NCBI GenBank assembly: GCA_916048095.2
Contig: OU696576.1
Coordinates: 5,747,664 to 5,811,663 of the forward strand
DNA length: 64,000 nucleotides
Source of the DNA: Sacculina carcini
Taxonomy: Eukaryota; Arthropoda; Thecostraca; Sacculinidae
Direction of reading: 5' to 3'
Under the pieces are notes generated by a model. That model was not told the DNA's origin. It saw only the letters and a program-made list of their open reading frames with translations, and did no database searches. Shown here one piece after another: positions 33,591 to 43,454 of the stretch; the first letter of the stretch is position 1, and the number at the start of each line of letters is the position of its first letter. A program made the translations under genes and the position numbers.

Positions 33591-33955
33591 TGTAAAGGCG
33601 ATAAATAATGGCGATTGAATATATTAATGAATCAGCGATGAATTTGGGTAAAAAAACTATACAGACTCCAACACGCACAATACAACAAGCTACAGTCTCA
33701 CCGTAACGCGGAAACACCAGCAACAAACATCCACACCAACACATACCAATCCCATCAACACACTGCCTGTACCGACTCGCCACCACCACAGCCCAAACCC
33801 TCACTATCCCCACATCACTTCGAAACACTCAGTCAGCGCCGCATACAGCTGTTCATGGTCAAGTACACAGACACAACACACATACACGCATACACATATC
33901 AATACACATGAATGATACAATACACATAAACGACACACGCATAATATAAACCACA
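33591..33955 (-). repeat. 5' LTR of the 29.6-34.0 kb element
   Basis: Same length as its partner and about 97% alike. The gag start lies about 20 bp inside it. Confidence 0.9.
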
Positions 33956-33960
33956 GTAAT

Positions 33961-34889
33961 CAGAGTAATTTTCATATCAACGTAACTAATAATTTACTTA
34001 CATTTTTTCAAACTGACCTGGTCGCTTTCCACCTTTGGTTTACATTTTCAACTGGTTAACGACATATATAATTGTGTTGTAAAAACTATAATTAATGCAA
34101 CCTTTGCGTATACTTCTCGAACAACTGTTGCAATAATATTCGTTATCAATTTACTGATATCAATCCTTATTCTCTATCATCTATAGCGTTGCATACTACT
34201 ATATATGCATCTCATTCAGTTTGATGAACTAATTAGGTGTTTTGATATCGCTGCATACCTCCATGTATGATTCTCAGTTCGACCAGCTGGCCTAACAAAT
34301 TATCAACTTCAATATCAACTTCAACTTCAAAGTTTGTTTATCAAACAGCATCTTGAACGCTGCCGTACTGATCTCTTGTGTGTTCTCACTATCAATTGTG
34401 AGGTCCAAGTCTGTCCACTTGAATCCACTGATGTTCCTTACATCATTCGTCTTCTTAACTGCATTGCCATTCGCGAATTAAATTATTTCAACTTTCTTCA
34501 ATGTCCGTCGTGTATTTTACACATTTTGTATTTTCATTGTCATGTATGAGATCCACCACGTCTATGTCAAATTATATTTCGTCTGTCAATCTCTGTCGTT
34601 TGTTTTGCTCGTTTTCTTCGCACGAACTTGTCCTTCTTTTCCATTCAACTCGATTTTTTGGCAATAATTTTGGTTGCCTTGGTTCTTTGGACGTTTACCA
34701 CTTTTTGTGATTGCTTGCGATGGAATGTCCGGGTCTTGTTTAGTGTCCACTTCACCTCTGTTTACGCGTTAGTCTTTCCAACAGTGGCATGTTATCCACT
34801 GAAGTTTCCGTCTTGTCTTCTGATGTCTTTTCAGAAGAGTTTTGTCTGGTTATACGTGTGCTTATCGGTTGATTCTTTCTATATACACG

Positions 34890-34890
<1 letters not shown>
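33961..34890. other. AT-rich, no gene recognised
   Basis: Short ORFs here have no recognisable motifs. Pyrimidine-rich sequence at 34.4-34.9 kb could be an old decayed LINE UTR, but nothing supports that. Confidence 0.4.

Positions 34891-34891
<1 letters not shown>

Positions 34892-34949
<58 letters not shown>
34892..34949 (+). repeat. (AT)n microsatellite
   Basis: About 29 perfect AT dinucleotides abutting the LINE tail that follows. Confidence 0.95.
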
Positions 34950-34953
<4 letters not shown>

Positions 34954-34954
34954 A

Positions 34955-36177
34955 ATCAGAAAAATCAGAAATGTATTGCCACTTTATACAACAAAGTATT
35001 GGCATGGATGAAAATATACATACAAATCACACAATGTACACACAAATGAAAATGCATCATAAAAAAAATAAAAAATAATAACTTGGGCTCACAGCGGGAT
35101 AAGACACACAAGAGTCACACAAAAACACGTATACAACAGAAAAACGAATGATATCGGTGTGGGCTCATGAATCTATGTACACATCCAAAAGATATTTATA
35201 CAATTTGCTGCTGAAAGATTTATAGGAGCTGGAAGATGTAATTGAACGGGGAAGTTTATTGTACAGACGGGGGGCAATGTATTGGAAGGATTTGGAAGAC
35301 CATGATGATTCGGAAACTGCTCGGGGTTCCAGAAGGGCGCTAGATGATCGAGTGTTAGTGTTGTGTGAGACTGGCACTACCAGCTCCTTCAGATAGGGTG
35401 GAGGATAGGGGGAGTTGATCAATTTGAAAGTGAGACAGCATATTTTGTGTTGGGTCATATATTTAAAAGGAAGCCATCTCAATGTTTTAGGTGTCGAGAG
35501 GTAGGATGACGGGAAGGAAGTCTGAAAACAAAACGGCACGATTGGTTGAGAATAGATTGGAAGGAAGAAATGTCTTTTTTTGGTAGAGAATAAAACAAAG
35601 AGGAACAATAATTTAGATGGGGGAAAATAAAGGCATTAATTAGAGCAATGGAGGAACGTTGATCTAGGTGTTTACGCGACATATAGAGGTTACGTAGTAT
35701 ATAGCGACACTTTCGTAAAGTGATTTTAATGTGGTGAGAGAAGCTGAGTGAGGCATCAATATATACACCAAGACTTTTAACTTGTGGCATTATTTTCAGT
35801 TGGTTCACTTGGAAATCCATACAAGGGGTTTGCAATAGTAGAAATTGGGTATTAGAGTGGTTAATAACAAGTGATCTAGCGGAAGCCCAGGAATTGATAG
35901 CGTTGAATATGTTAGGAATATCGTTCTCGCGAAAAGCAGGTAAATATATTTGTATATCGTCGGCAAAGAGGTGATAAGATAGAGACATGGATCGGAGGAG
36001 AGGACAAATGGAGTACATGAAAATGTTGAACAAAATGGGACCGAGGATAGATCCTTGAGGGACACCAGAAGTGATTGGATGTGAAGGGGACTCATCGGAA
36101 TCAATTTGGACAGAAAAGCTACGGTCGGATAGGTAAGAAATGAACAGTGAAAGAGCAGAATCATGACTTTCTTTACT
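34955..36177 (-). mobile_element. Third L2-like LINE, 5' truncated
   Basis: Minus-strand insertion starting inside the RT palm at about 36177. It ends in a tail of TTTCTGATT units next to the (AT)n tract. It has yet another tail unit and protein sequence, so it is a third L2-like family in the window. Confidence 0.85.
35165..36164 (-). pseudogene. L2-like LINE RT C-terminal half
   Basis: It begins with an ISYLSDRSFSV and GVPQGSILGPILFN region in a neighbouring frame near 36050-36150. The main stretch (35479-36033) has LFADDIQIYLPAF, the post-RT block KSLGVYIDASLSFSHHI, and QSILNQSCRFVFRLPSRHPT. After a frameshift near 35500 the C-terminus continues as WLPFKYMTQHKICCLTFKL and IAPRLYNKLPRSI, with a natural stop at 35165. 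It lacks the endonuclease and the first catalytic Asp, so it was dead on insertion. Confidence 0.87.
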
Positions 36178-36272
36178 GGGCTATATTTTCTTCTATAAAT
36201 CTTCTAGCAAACCTTCCTGCTGATCCTCTTAAAGTTTTTCTTGCAATATCTAGCATTTGTTGATTAGATGCT

Positions 36273-37172
36273 GTAATAATAGAAAATGTATATACAAATA
36301 TCAAAACGCAAACCACCACGCAACACTATCACACACACCACGATCACACACCACGATCACGATCACACACCACGATCACACTATCACACAGCGCGATCAC
36401 TATATCACACAGCTACCACGCAACGCTCTTACGCACAGCTCACACCACAACACACGTACAGGAGTCAGACCAGACCATAATCACCCAGACCGATAATCAG
36501 ACCAGTTTACTCCCTCTCAGTTTTCTAAGTTTACAGTTTTCTTTCACTTTGTGTTCGCGGCATTTGTCTCCTGCTGTTTGCAGGCTAATTTATGTGGTAG
36601 GGCTACGTTAGTAATGCACCGCATCTGGGATGCTTCCTTTTGGCTCTGCGTGAAATGGTCCGACATGAATGTATGACCTTTTTGTGTGTGTGTGTGTGTG
36701 TTTGACTTGGCTCAACATTGCATTGTGTATATTGCCCGAATCATGTCTAATAATAGCTCGTATCATGTTTGCGCGGCCAAGCTGTCTGGCTTGTGAGAAT
36801 TACTCGCGGCGTATGGTGCCAACGACCTATGGTCGTGGATATATAAACCTATGTTCACTATCGATAGGGCAGTCAAGAAGTAACACTAGCAATAGGCATT
36901 CACTAACTATATGGCAGTCAAGATTCATCACTAGCAATAGGGGCTCACTAAGTATAGGAGATAGAACAGTACACTACGGTTTTGTACACTACAGTACACT
37001 ACGGAACGGTTTGAGAACTTGTTGCCAAAAATATACAATCAAACTTCAACTGGGTTATCATTTGTTAAAGTTGTAAACGTTATCGCGGAACACAACATCA
37101 AGAGGAACAAAGATGGTCACGAACAGCCGAACGACAAATAAGACCAACATCGCAACATTTGGTGTTGTTACA
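36273..37172 (+). mobile_element. LTR family E, probable, fossil
   Basis: Starts TGTAATAATAG and ends TGTTGTTACA, with a TATA-like GGATATATAAACC at about 36837 and a GTTATCGCGGAACACAAC box at about 37079. I see no clear target duplication, so the left boundary is tentative. It contains a degenerate CACACCACGATC minisatellite. Confidence 0.5.
36320..36415 (+). repeat. Degenerate CACACCACGATC minisatellite
   Basis: About seven imperfect units of 10-14 bp, mixing CACACCACGATCA and CACTATCACA. Confidence 0.75.
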
Positions 37173-37283
37173 TAAGTAGCGAGCGCTCAGAGCATGCCTC
37201 CTAGTACATCTGCGCACACGATTCGACAGACTATACTGTATCAGTAATATTGACACATCGGCTCGATACAAGTCGATTAATGA
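37173..37283 (-). mobile_element. LTR family B fragment, fossil
   Basis: Its minus strand carries GTATCATTAATCGACTTGT and GGCATGCTCTGAGCGCT, both present in the family B copy at 15878. Confidence 0.6.
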
Positions 37284-37285
37284 TA

Positions 37286-37475
37286 CAGTGGAAACTCCAA
37301 ATAGCGGAATCCTCTAAATAGCGCAATACTCCCTTGGTTCCGATCAAAAGCCTATCAAAAGACGTGTTAGTTACACCTCTGAATATCGGGACTCAAATAG
37401 CGGAAACCTCCAAATAGAGAAATAATCTATTGGTTACCTCTCGTATAACACATCTCCAAATAGCGGAAAAGACTG
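37286..37475 (+). mobile_element. Pogo/Tigger-like terminal fragment
   Basis: Starts CAGTGGAAACTCC after a TA dinucleotide and contains five degenerate copies of CTCCAAATAGCGGAA at about 37295, 37312, 37391, 37407 and 37454. A related end starting CAGTCGACATTCC after TA lies at 42090. Pogo-type elements use TA targets and have CAGT-type ends. No transposase is present. Confidence 0.5.
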
Positions 37476-38146
37476 CAGGGTTTTGATACCATTCACTCCA
37501 ATGCACCATGATGAACAAAGCCAAGATATAGGCCGTGAGTGCATCTGACAGTGGCGTATCTAATGCCTGAAAGTCAAACGAGTGATCATCTTGACCAATC
37601 ATTCCTCAGCTGTATGAATCTCAGTGGTTTTCAGACAATTTAACGCTTGCGGGTACAATTCAAATCCCGACCTTAATATCGTATGTCTGTAGTGGATATT
37701 TGTATGATATGCTATATCAGAACCTTATTATCGATATATCAAACCTAACCTAAACAAACCCAACCACCCTAACTTGAAATTCATATAGCTGATAAAAAAT
37801 GGCCTAGAACAGTGGTTCTTAACTTTTTTCTCTGATTCTCCACTCCACTGAGCCATCTCTTCATTTTCCACAACAGCGCTGATAAATTAAATATACCCAG
37901 TTTTTACATCAAAGTAAATTTCCAGAGGCCATTAGAAACCAGCCACTGGCCTAGAAATTCACCCGCACTCACTCTCTAGATATACCACTGCCAAATGCAC
38001 TCACGGCCACCTTGGCCAACGTACTGTCTTGGCCAACGCTGGTATGCATCGCATCGCATCACCCAGAAAGTACGTTGGGAGATGGTCATAATCCCGCACT
38101 GCAAGCTTGTAACAGAGTTGTTGATGGTGTAGAGAACGGCACCAAA
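37476..38146. other. AT-rich, nothing recognised
   Basis: No coding or repeat signal that I can support. Confidence 0.4.
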
Positions 38147-38935
38147 TGTAACACCGTTGTTTCTCAGTTGCAGGTGTTGTTGCTCTAGTGAAGCAGGCCT
38201 CTTGATGGTGTGTGTCGCGATAACGCTTAAGTGCCGATTCAAAGACAAATGTTGAACAATACGAGTTGTATTTCAATAGGCTGGTGTAGATTTTCCAATT
38301 CTCCAACTCTCCTAATCTTTCAAGTTCTACTCTGTCTTCTAGTCTCCTAATTCTGATCTGATTCGTATGTCCACTATCACCTAGTTCTTGTTTTCCTAGT
38401 TTCTGCCCGTTCTATCCTATCCATCCTAGTTTCTGAGCTCAGCCAGCCGCCGTTGTTCTCACTGGTGAAAATGTCCGTGCTTTTATGCTTCTAACTAGCG
38501 CCGCCTACTACATTCTCCAGCTCAAAGCTGTGCACGGCCTCATTAATAACGGACATTTAGGTCACCGCAATGTACTGCAACACGCACATAGCCTTACATA
38601 CTGGTGTGAGTGATATATGCGTGTGCACGTGCTGCTCTGGCTTCTTTTCCCACGTGCTGCTCTGGTTTCTCATTGTGGTTGAAGTAATGTGTGTGTGTGT
38701 GTGTGTGTGTGTGTGTCTACCTGTGTGCAACCAATGCTCTATTCTGTATTCTAACCTACTCTGGTGATGTATGTGTTTGTGTGTGTGTTAGCGTGCGACC
38801 ACTGCTTCTCGTTGCCTAACCTACTGTGATGACAGTGATGTATTTGATTTATGCTCCATTTTCTATCCTGACTTCTATCCTATCCTATGCCACATTTAAT
38901 GCACAACATACAATATACAATTCACAAAACAATAA
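38147..38935 (-). mobile_element. Solo LTR family A (copy 2), fossil
   Basis: Begins TGTAACACCGTTG and follows copy 1 through the TGTCGCGATAACG box, the GCGCCGCCTACTACATTCTC block and the GTGTGAGTGATATATGCGTG block. The far end is not found. Confidence 0.75.
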
Positions 38936-39066
38936 ATGAGCGCTAAATCTATAGTATTTATCTATAATGATAAAGCTCAACGTACATGTGTGATTGTGTG
39001 TGTCCAGAACACACGTTGTATTGGTATGCGTGTCTGTGTGTCGATGTTCCATGACTCACATGCATT

Positions 39067-39157
39067 GCAGCGAGCGTTTGCAGCGAGCGTTTGCAGCGAG
39101 CGTTTGCAGCGAGCGTTTGCAGCGAGCGTTTGCAGCGAGCGTTTGCAGCGAGCGTTT
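39067..39157 (+). repeat. 13-bp minisatellite, seven perfect units
   Basis: GCAGCGAGCGTTT repeated exactly seven times. Because 13 is not a multiple of three and the unit has no stop in any frame, all six frames are open across it. That creates ORFs with a repeating 13-residue peptide. Confidence 0.95.
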
Positions 39158-39918
39158 GCTAATGCAGAGGCGTGCAGAGTGCGTGGTAAAACGGAGTGTT
39201 TAGTGTACATCTTCGTGCATGTGCGTGTTCCAGAAGCGTTTTTCGCATGCGCTTGTGTAGCTTACCGATATTTGTAATTAACATTGGTTGGTAACAAGTG
39301 TGATTGCTTTTTTGGGTGTATATGTGTAGCTTACCAATATTGTAATTGTAATTATTATTTATTTTTCTATTGGTGTTTGTTTTTCACCTTTATTATATAC
39401 ACTATTGTCATTCAGTTGAGCGAATGCGCGAAACTTCCCTGCCAGATTGCCACCGCATCATTTCTGCGAACTGTTCTTGCATAATTTTGCAATTCTTCCC
39501 AGGATTTGCACACACGATACCGTTTTACATTTTGTATTGGTATGTGTGTCCGTGTGCCGAAATTCTATGAACGAACACGTGTGTTTGTATGTGTGTGCGT
39601 GTGTATGTGCGATGCGAATTTATATAATGTCATGCACACGGTTTGTGCAACATTTTGATGATCAGACGACGATTCTGTCGCAGTATCATTGTGCATGCGT
39701 TCTATACGCTGCTATTTCTCGCCGTCTTATACGTATACGTTGAACGTGTATCCTGCTCAATGTGAGTATGAACAAATTTGAATTGCATGCGCTTATGCTG
39801 TTTTTTGGTATCACTCAACAGCGCTTCAGGGCTTTGTGATATTTTCAGATAGAATTTTCAGAAAAAATCAGTGCCATATAATGCGTCATCACCGCCACGT
39901 GGCCGTGTTCTCGTTACA

Positions 39919-39920
<2 letters not shown>

Positions 39921-39981
<61 letters not shown>
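39921..39981 (+). repeat. (TG)n microsatellite
   Basis: About 30 perfect TG dinucleotides. Confidence 0.95.
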
Positions 39982-39983
<2 letters not shown>

Positions 39984-40348
39984 ACTATTATTTGACTGTG
40001 TGCGCATTGTGTGTCTGTGTGGCAACTCAAACTCTCTATATATATATCTCTCTCTCTCACACACACATACACAATTGCGAACGATCGTGCATAATGTGCG
40101 TGTATAATGGGCCTCTGTAGGATTGCTCTGAGAATGGCATGAATAGAAACGGGGATATTTGACGCTTGCATTTGTCTACATTAATCTAAAGTAAAATCAA
40201 TTCTATTAGACCCTATCACAGAGCTAATTTATTTTTGTGGATATCGAGTCGACATGTGCGCTCTCACACCTGAGAACTGTGAAAAATTAAACTGCTACCA
40301 TAAGCGGGATTAGTGAAGTTATCCTCGCTATTCAAACGATATCCTAGC

Positions 40349-41900
40349 TAGTGATGCCAAAAAAAAATTTGTTGCGGTTTTTTGCAAAAAAAACACGTTT
40401 TTTGGCTGTTTTTTTAGAATTAGCCCCAATTGTCATCGTATGTTGGATTATAGTACATAGAAACGAGTTTAATTGACGTTTTGTACATCTTTACGTGTTT
40501 TATTTCAAATATAATTCGATAATAGTATAAAAAACAAAAATATTTATCAATAAATACCTCAGGAGACTGTTTGAAAGTGCATTCGGGTCCGGTGGTTTAT
40601 GTTTTTTTCATTGAGAAAACCCATGTTTTTAAAGATGGTAATAATGATGTGGATATTTCAAATAATTCATCAGGAGAACAAAAGAAATTCATTGAGTAAT
40701 CATGTGTTTTTTTTAAAAGAAACCATGTTTTTTATGAAAGAATGCAATGATGTTTTTCAAATTGGTTTTAAATTTGTTTTATTAATGTACATATCCAGAA
40801 AATGTTGGCAGCAGAACAAGACAGGTTAATTGGTTGGTCAAGTGTTTTTTTGACAAACGTTTATTTAAACTAACGCTTTTTAATGAAACAATGTTTTTTA
40901 AAACAGTATCTATGTAAGATATATTTGATTGATGTGCGTTCAAATACCTTTTGTATAGCAATTAGCCTGCTGGTATAAGCGGCTGGATAAACCACTTGAT
41001 TTAAACTGTTTTTTAAAACCATGGTTTTTTCAAAATACTTTTTTTGAAAAACGGTTTTCGTAGATGTAGAGATTTAGAAAAAAATTGGCGGCAGATCAAG
41101 GAAATTTGAACCAAATTCATTGTTTTTTATTAGTAACCTGTTTTTAGAACTGGTCTTATGGATGATGGTTTCTTTGATGTAGTTATTTGTGTTCAAATAC
41201 CTTTTTGTAAATTAAATATATTTCCTCGGTGTTTTTTTTCCTACAAGAAACTATTGCCCGTTTTTCTGGTCAGGATTGCCACTCTGATTAATGCGACCCG
41301 CTTATATTCGTAGTCTCATTAGGGACACTAAGTTTGTGTGTATATTTGTAGTACTTGTGTAAATATTTGCAGTGTTTGTACTTTTATATTTGCAAATAAT
41401 TGATCTGCTGAATGCAATGATGAAACTTATTATGATCAACGTAGTTCATTTCTGGTAGGAAAAATGTAATATGTAAAAAATAATACAAAATTATGCCACC
41501 TGTTGTTTTTTTAAAACCGTTTCAGATTTTAGCATAAAAAACGGTTCTCAAACCCTGCTTTCTTACAAAATAATTAGCTCAATAATTGAATTCAAAACTG
41601 TACTGTACATAGAAGTGCCGCACATTACCGTACAAACAATGATATTAGGGCTTTCAGACACATTATAATAATTATATTGTGCATATTTAATGATAATTCA
41701 ATTTGATAGGGTCACTAATAGCATGAGTAACTCATGTTTTGATAAAAAAATAATTCATTTAACATCCCACATATATCATTTCCATAATTTGAATTCTTTG
41801 CATGACTCTTCAAAAAAAACTCTTCGTGTTTTTTTTGTCGAGTTTTTTTTTGGCAAAAAAAACTTTTTGTAAAACCTTCGGTTTTTAGGTCGCATCTCTA
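40349..41900 (+). mobile_element. hT2: complete non-autonomous hAT-type element
   Basis: 1,552 bp, flanked by a perfect 8-bp duplication ATCCTAGC (40341-40348 and 41901-41908). The ends are TAGTGATGCC and, inverted, TAGAGATGCGACC. It is near-colinear with hT1, including the conserved interior GGTTTCTTTGATGTAGTTATT and AGGGACACTAAGTTTGTG blocks. A 71-76-codon ORF (MFLKMVI.MWIF...) is shared by hT1 and hT2, but I attribute this to DNA similarity rather than selection. Confidence 0.94.
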
Positions 41901-41925
41901 ATCCTAGCCAACGATATGAAAGATG

Positions 41926-41975
41926 GGATGTCAGGCCGGTACACCCCTTAAACACCAATTATCATCATCATCATC
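41926..41975 (+). mobile_element. 50-bp I-like LINE 3' end with 12-bp target duplication
   Basis: GGATGTCAGGCCGG...CACCAATTATC(ATC)n matches the 3' end of the LINE at 11285. It is bounded by ATATGAAAGATG on both sides (41914-41925 and 41976-41987). It is an extreme 5' truncation. Confidence 0.88.
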
Positions 41976-42089
41976 ATATGAAAGATGTTGAACTGTTGAC
42001 CCGCAATGCCAATTTGGTTTAAGTTTGATCCTGGTTTGTGATAGCCGCTTAACGCTGATTCACGGTTATAATAAGTTTAAATTTAAGTA

Positions 42090-42128
42090 CAGTCGACATT
42101 CCACATAACGGACCTCCAAATAGTGGAA
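42090..42128 (+). mobile_element. Pogo/Tigger-like terminus
   Basis: CAGTCGACATTCCACATAAC after TA, then CTCCAAATAGTGGAA, the motif iterated at 37286-37475. No partner end was found. Confidence 0.45.
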
Positions 42129-42136
42129 CACACACA

Positions 42137-42183
<47 letters not shown>

Positions 42184-42190
42184 ACACACA
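42129..42190 (+). repeat. (CA)n microsatellite
   Basis: CA tract with a few interruptions. Confidence 0.95.
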
Positions 42191-43454
42191 GGCACACAAT
42201 GTACATGTGCATTCGTGCATAGTGGACCTCTGAGAGATGTGAATGGGATGAGTGGAAACGGGATATTTTACACTTGCATTCTGCTGAATGTTGAGTGTGT
42301 ATGTGTCTGTGTATATGCGGGTGAGTCTGTGTATGTGAGTTGAGTTAAAACCCACCTTGACAATGCACCATTGGCTACATGAGCGTTTGTTTGTTGCGCT
42401 TGATTTACGGTTCAAAAGTGCAATTTAAATTAATTAGGTGTATAACATATCGACACACAGACACACATACCAATGGTAAGCTACACATATCCACTCGAAA
42501 AACGCAATGCAATGCAATGTATGTACTCACCTATTTGTACTCACCTTTTTGTTTACCACAGGTGATGAGCTATGCTCGTGCTGTCCTGTCTCGAACCCAC
42601 CCTCTAACCTATCTTCCTTGAAATTCTTAGTATTTCACACTATCCAGTCTTTCTTTAAATGCTTCTACGCTATTAGCTCCTACAATATTCTCCTCTAACT
42701 GATTCCAGACATCAACACACCTATATGGGAAACTATACTTCTTAACATCTCTCAAACATCTATTCCTTTTCAGTCTTTTTCCATGACCCCTCTTGCCTGA
42801 ATTATCCCAAATTATACAATCATCCCTATCTAACTTTTCATACCTATTATATGTCTAAAAATATTAATCAAGTCTCCCCTTAGCCTACGTTGTTCTAAAG
42901 ATGGTAAATAAAGCACTTTTAGTCTTTCCTCATACGACAAACTACACATACTACCAACCATTTTAGTCGCTGTCCTCTGAATTATTTCCAATTTACGTTT
43001 GTTCTTTATCTTATGAGGGGACCACATCACCGACGCATACACTAGCTGGGGCCTAATGATGTTACACATTAACTTTTTAGCATGCCCTCATCTAGGTATT
43101 TGAGAGCCTTTCTAATATTCCTTACCGTTCTATATGCTAGTGCTGTTATTTTCCCAATGTGTTTATCCGGGGCCAAATTTGTTTGTACAATTATTCCTAA
43201 CTCTTTATCATCCTTAACTTTTCGTAAATTATGTTTCCCTAACTTATATTTGTTGGAAGGCCTTTCTGCACTTTCACCTATCCCCATAACATGACACTTA
43301 CTCGCATTAAACTGCATCCCCCATGTCCCGCTCCATTCCTCTATCCTATCCAAATCCTGCTGTAACTCCTTACAACCTTTTTCACCTGTGGTGACCTTCA
43401 TGAGCGTAGCATCATCGGCAAAAAAAGCTCATGTAGCTGCTGATCCCCCTAGAC

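Larger units (their letters stand above)
29587..33955 (-). mobile_element. Ty3/gypsy-like LTR retrotransposon with both LTRs, fossil
   Basis: 4.37 kb with two 365-bp LTRs and a 5-bp target duplication GTAAT (29582-29586 and 33956-33960). Minus-strand parts in order: gag (about 33.57-32.8 kb) with two CCHC knuckles (CFNCGGSHFARFC and CWACGDEGHISRTC), retropepsin-like protease (about 32.7-32.3 kb; GIDAVLGMDVI), RT (about 32.25-31.7 kb; YMDDITV), RNase H (about 31.4-31.0 kb), and integrase (about 30.9-30.0 kb) with an HHCC finger, a D..D..E core (NGVVERNHRT) and a GPY/F-like tail. The protein order fits Ty3/gypsy. The LTRs differ at about 11 of 365 positions by eye (~3%), so it is fairly young. 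It looks structurally whole but is broken by roughly four or five interruptions. Confidence 0.9.
38936..40348. other. Non-coding, GT-rich, with minisatellite and microsatellite
   Basis: No gene recognised. The stretch at about 40090-40190 resembles 42205-42285 (ACxGGGATATTT-ACxCTTGCAT), so it is a low-copy repeat. Confidence 0.5.

Noticed and set aside
34334-34710. Short hydrophobic ORFs as a host membrane protein
   Set aside because: They arise from a T-rich stretch and have no motif, start context or partner exons.
39067-39157. CRISPR-like array
   Set aside because: The units are contiguous with no spacers and the genome is eukaryotic; it is a minisatellite.
38936-39770. Host gene around the GT-rich ORFs at 39.0-39.8 kb
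   Set aside because: The frames depend on the 13-bp repeat and GT tracts; no conserved domain is present.
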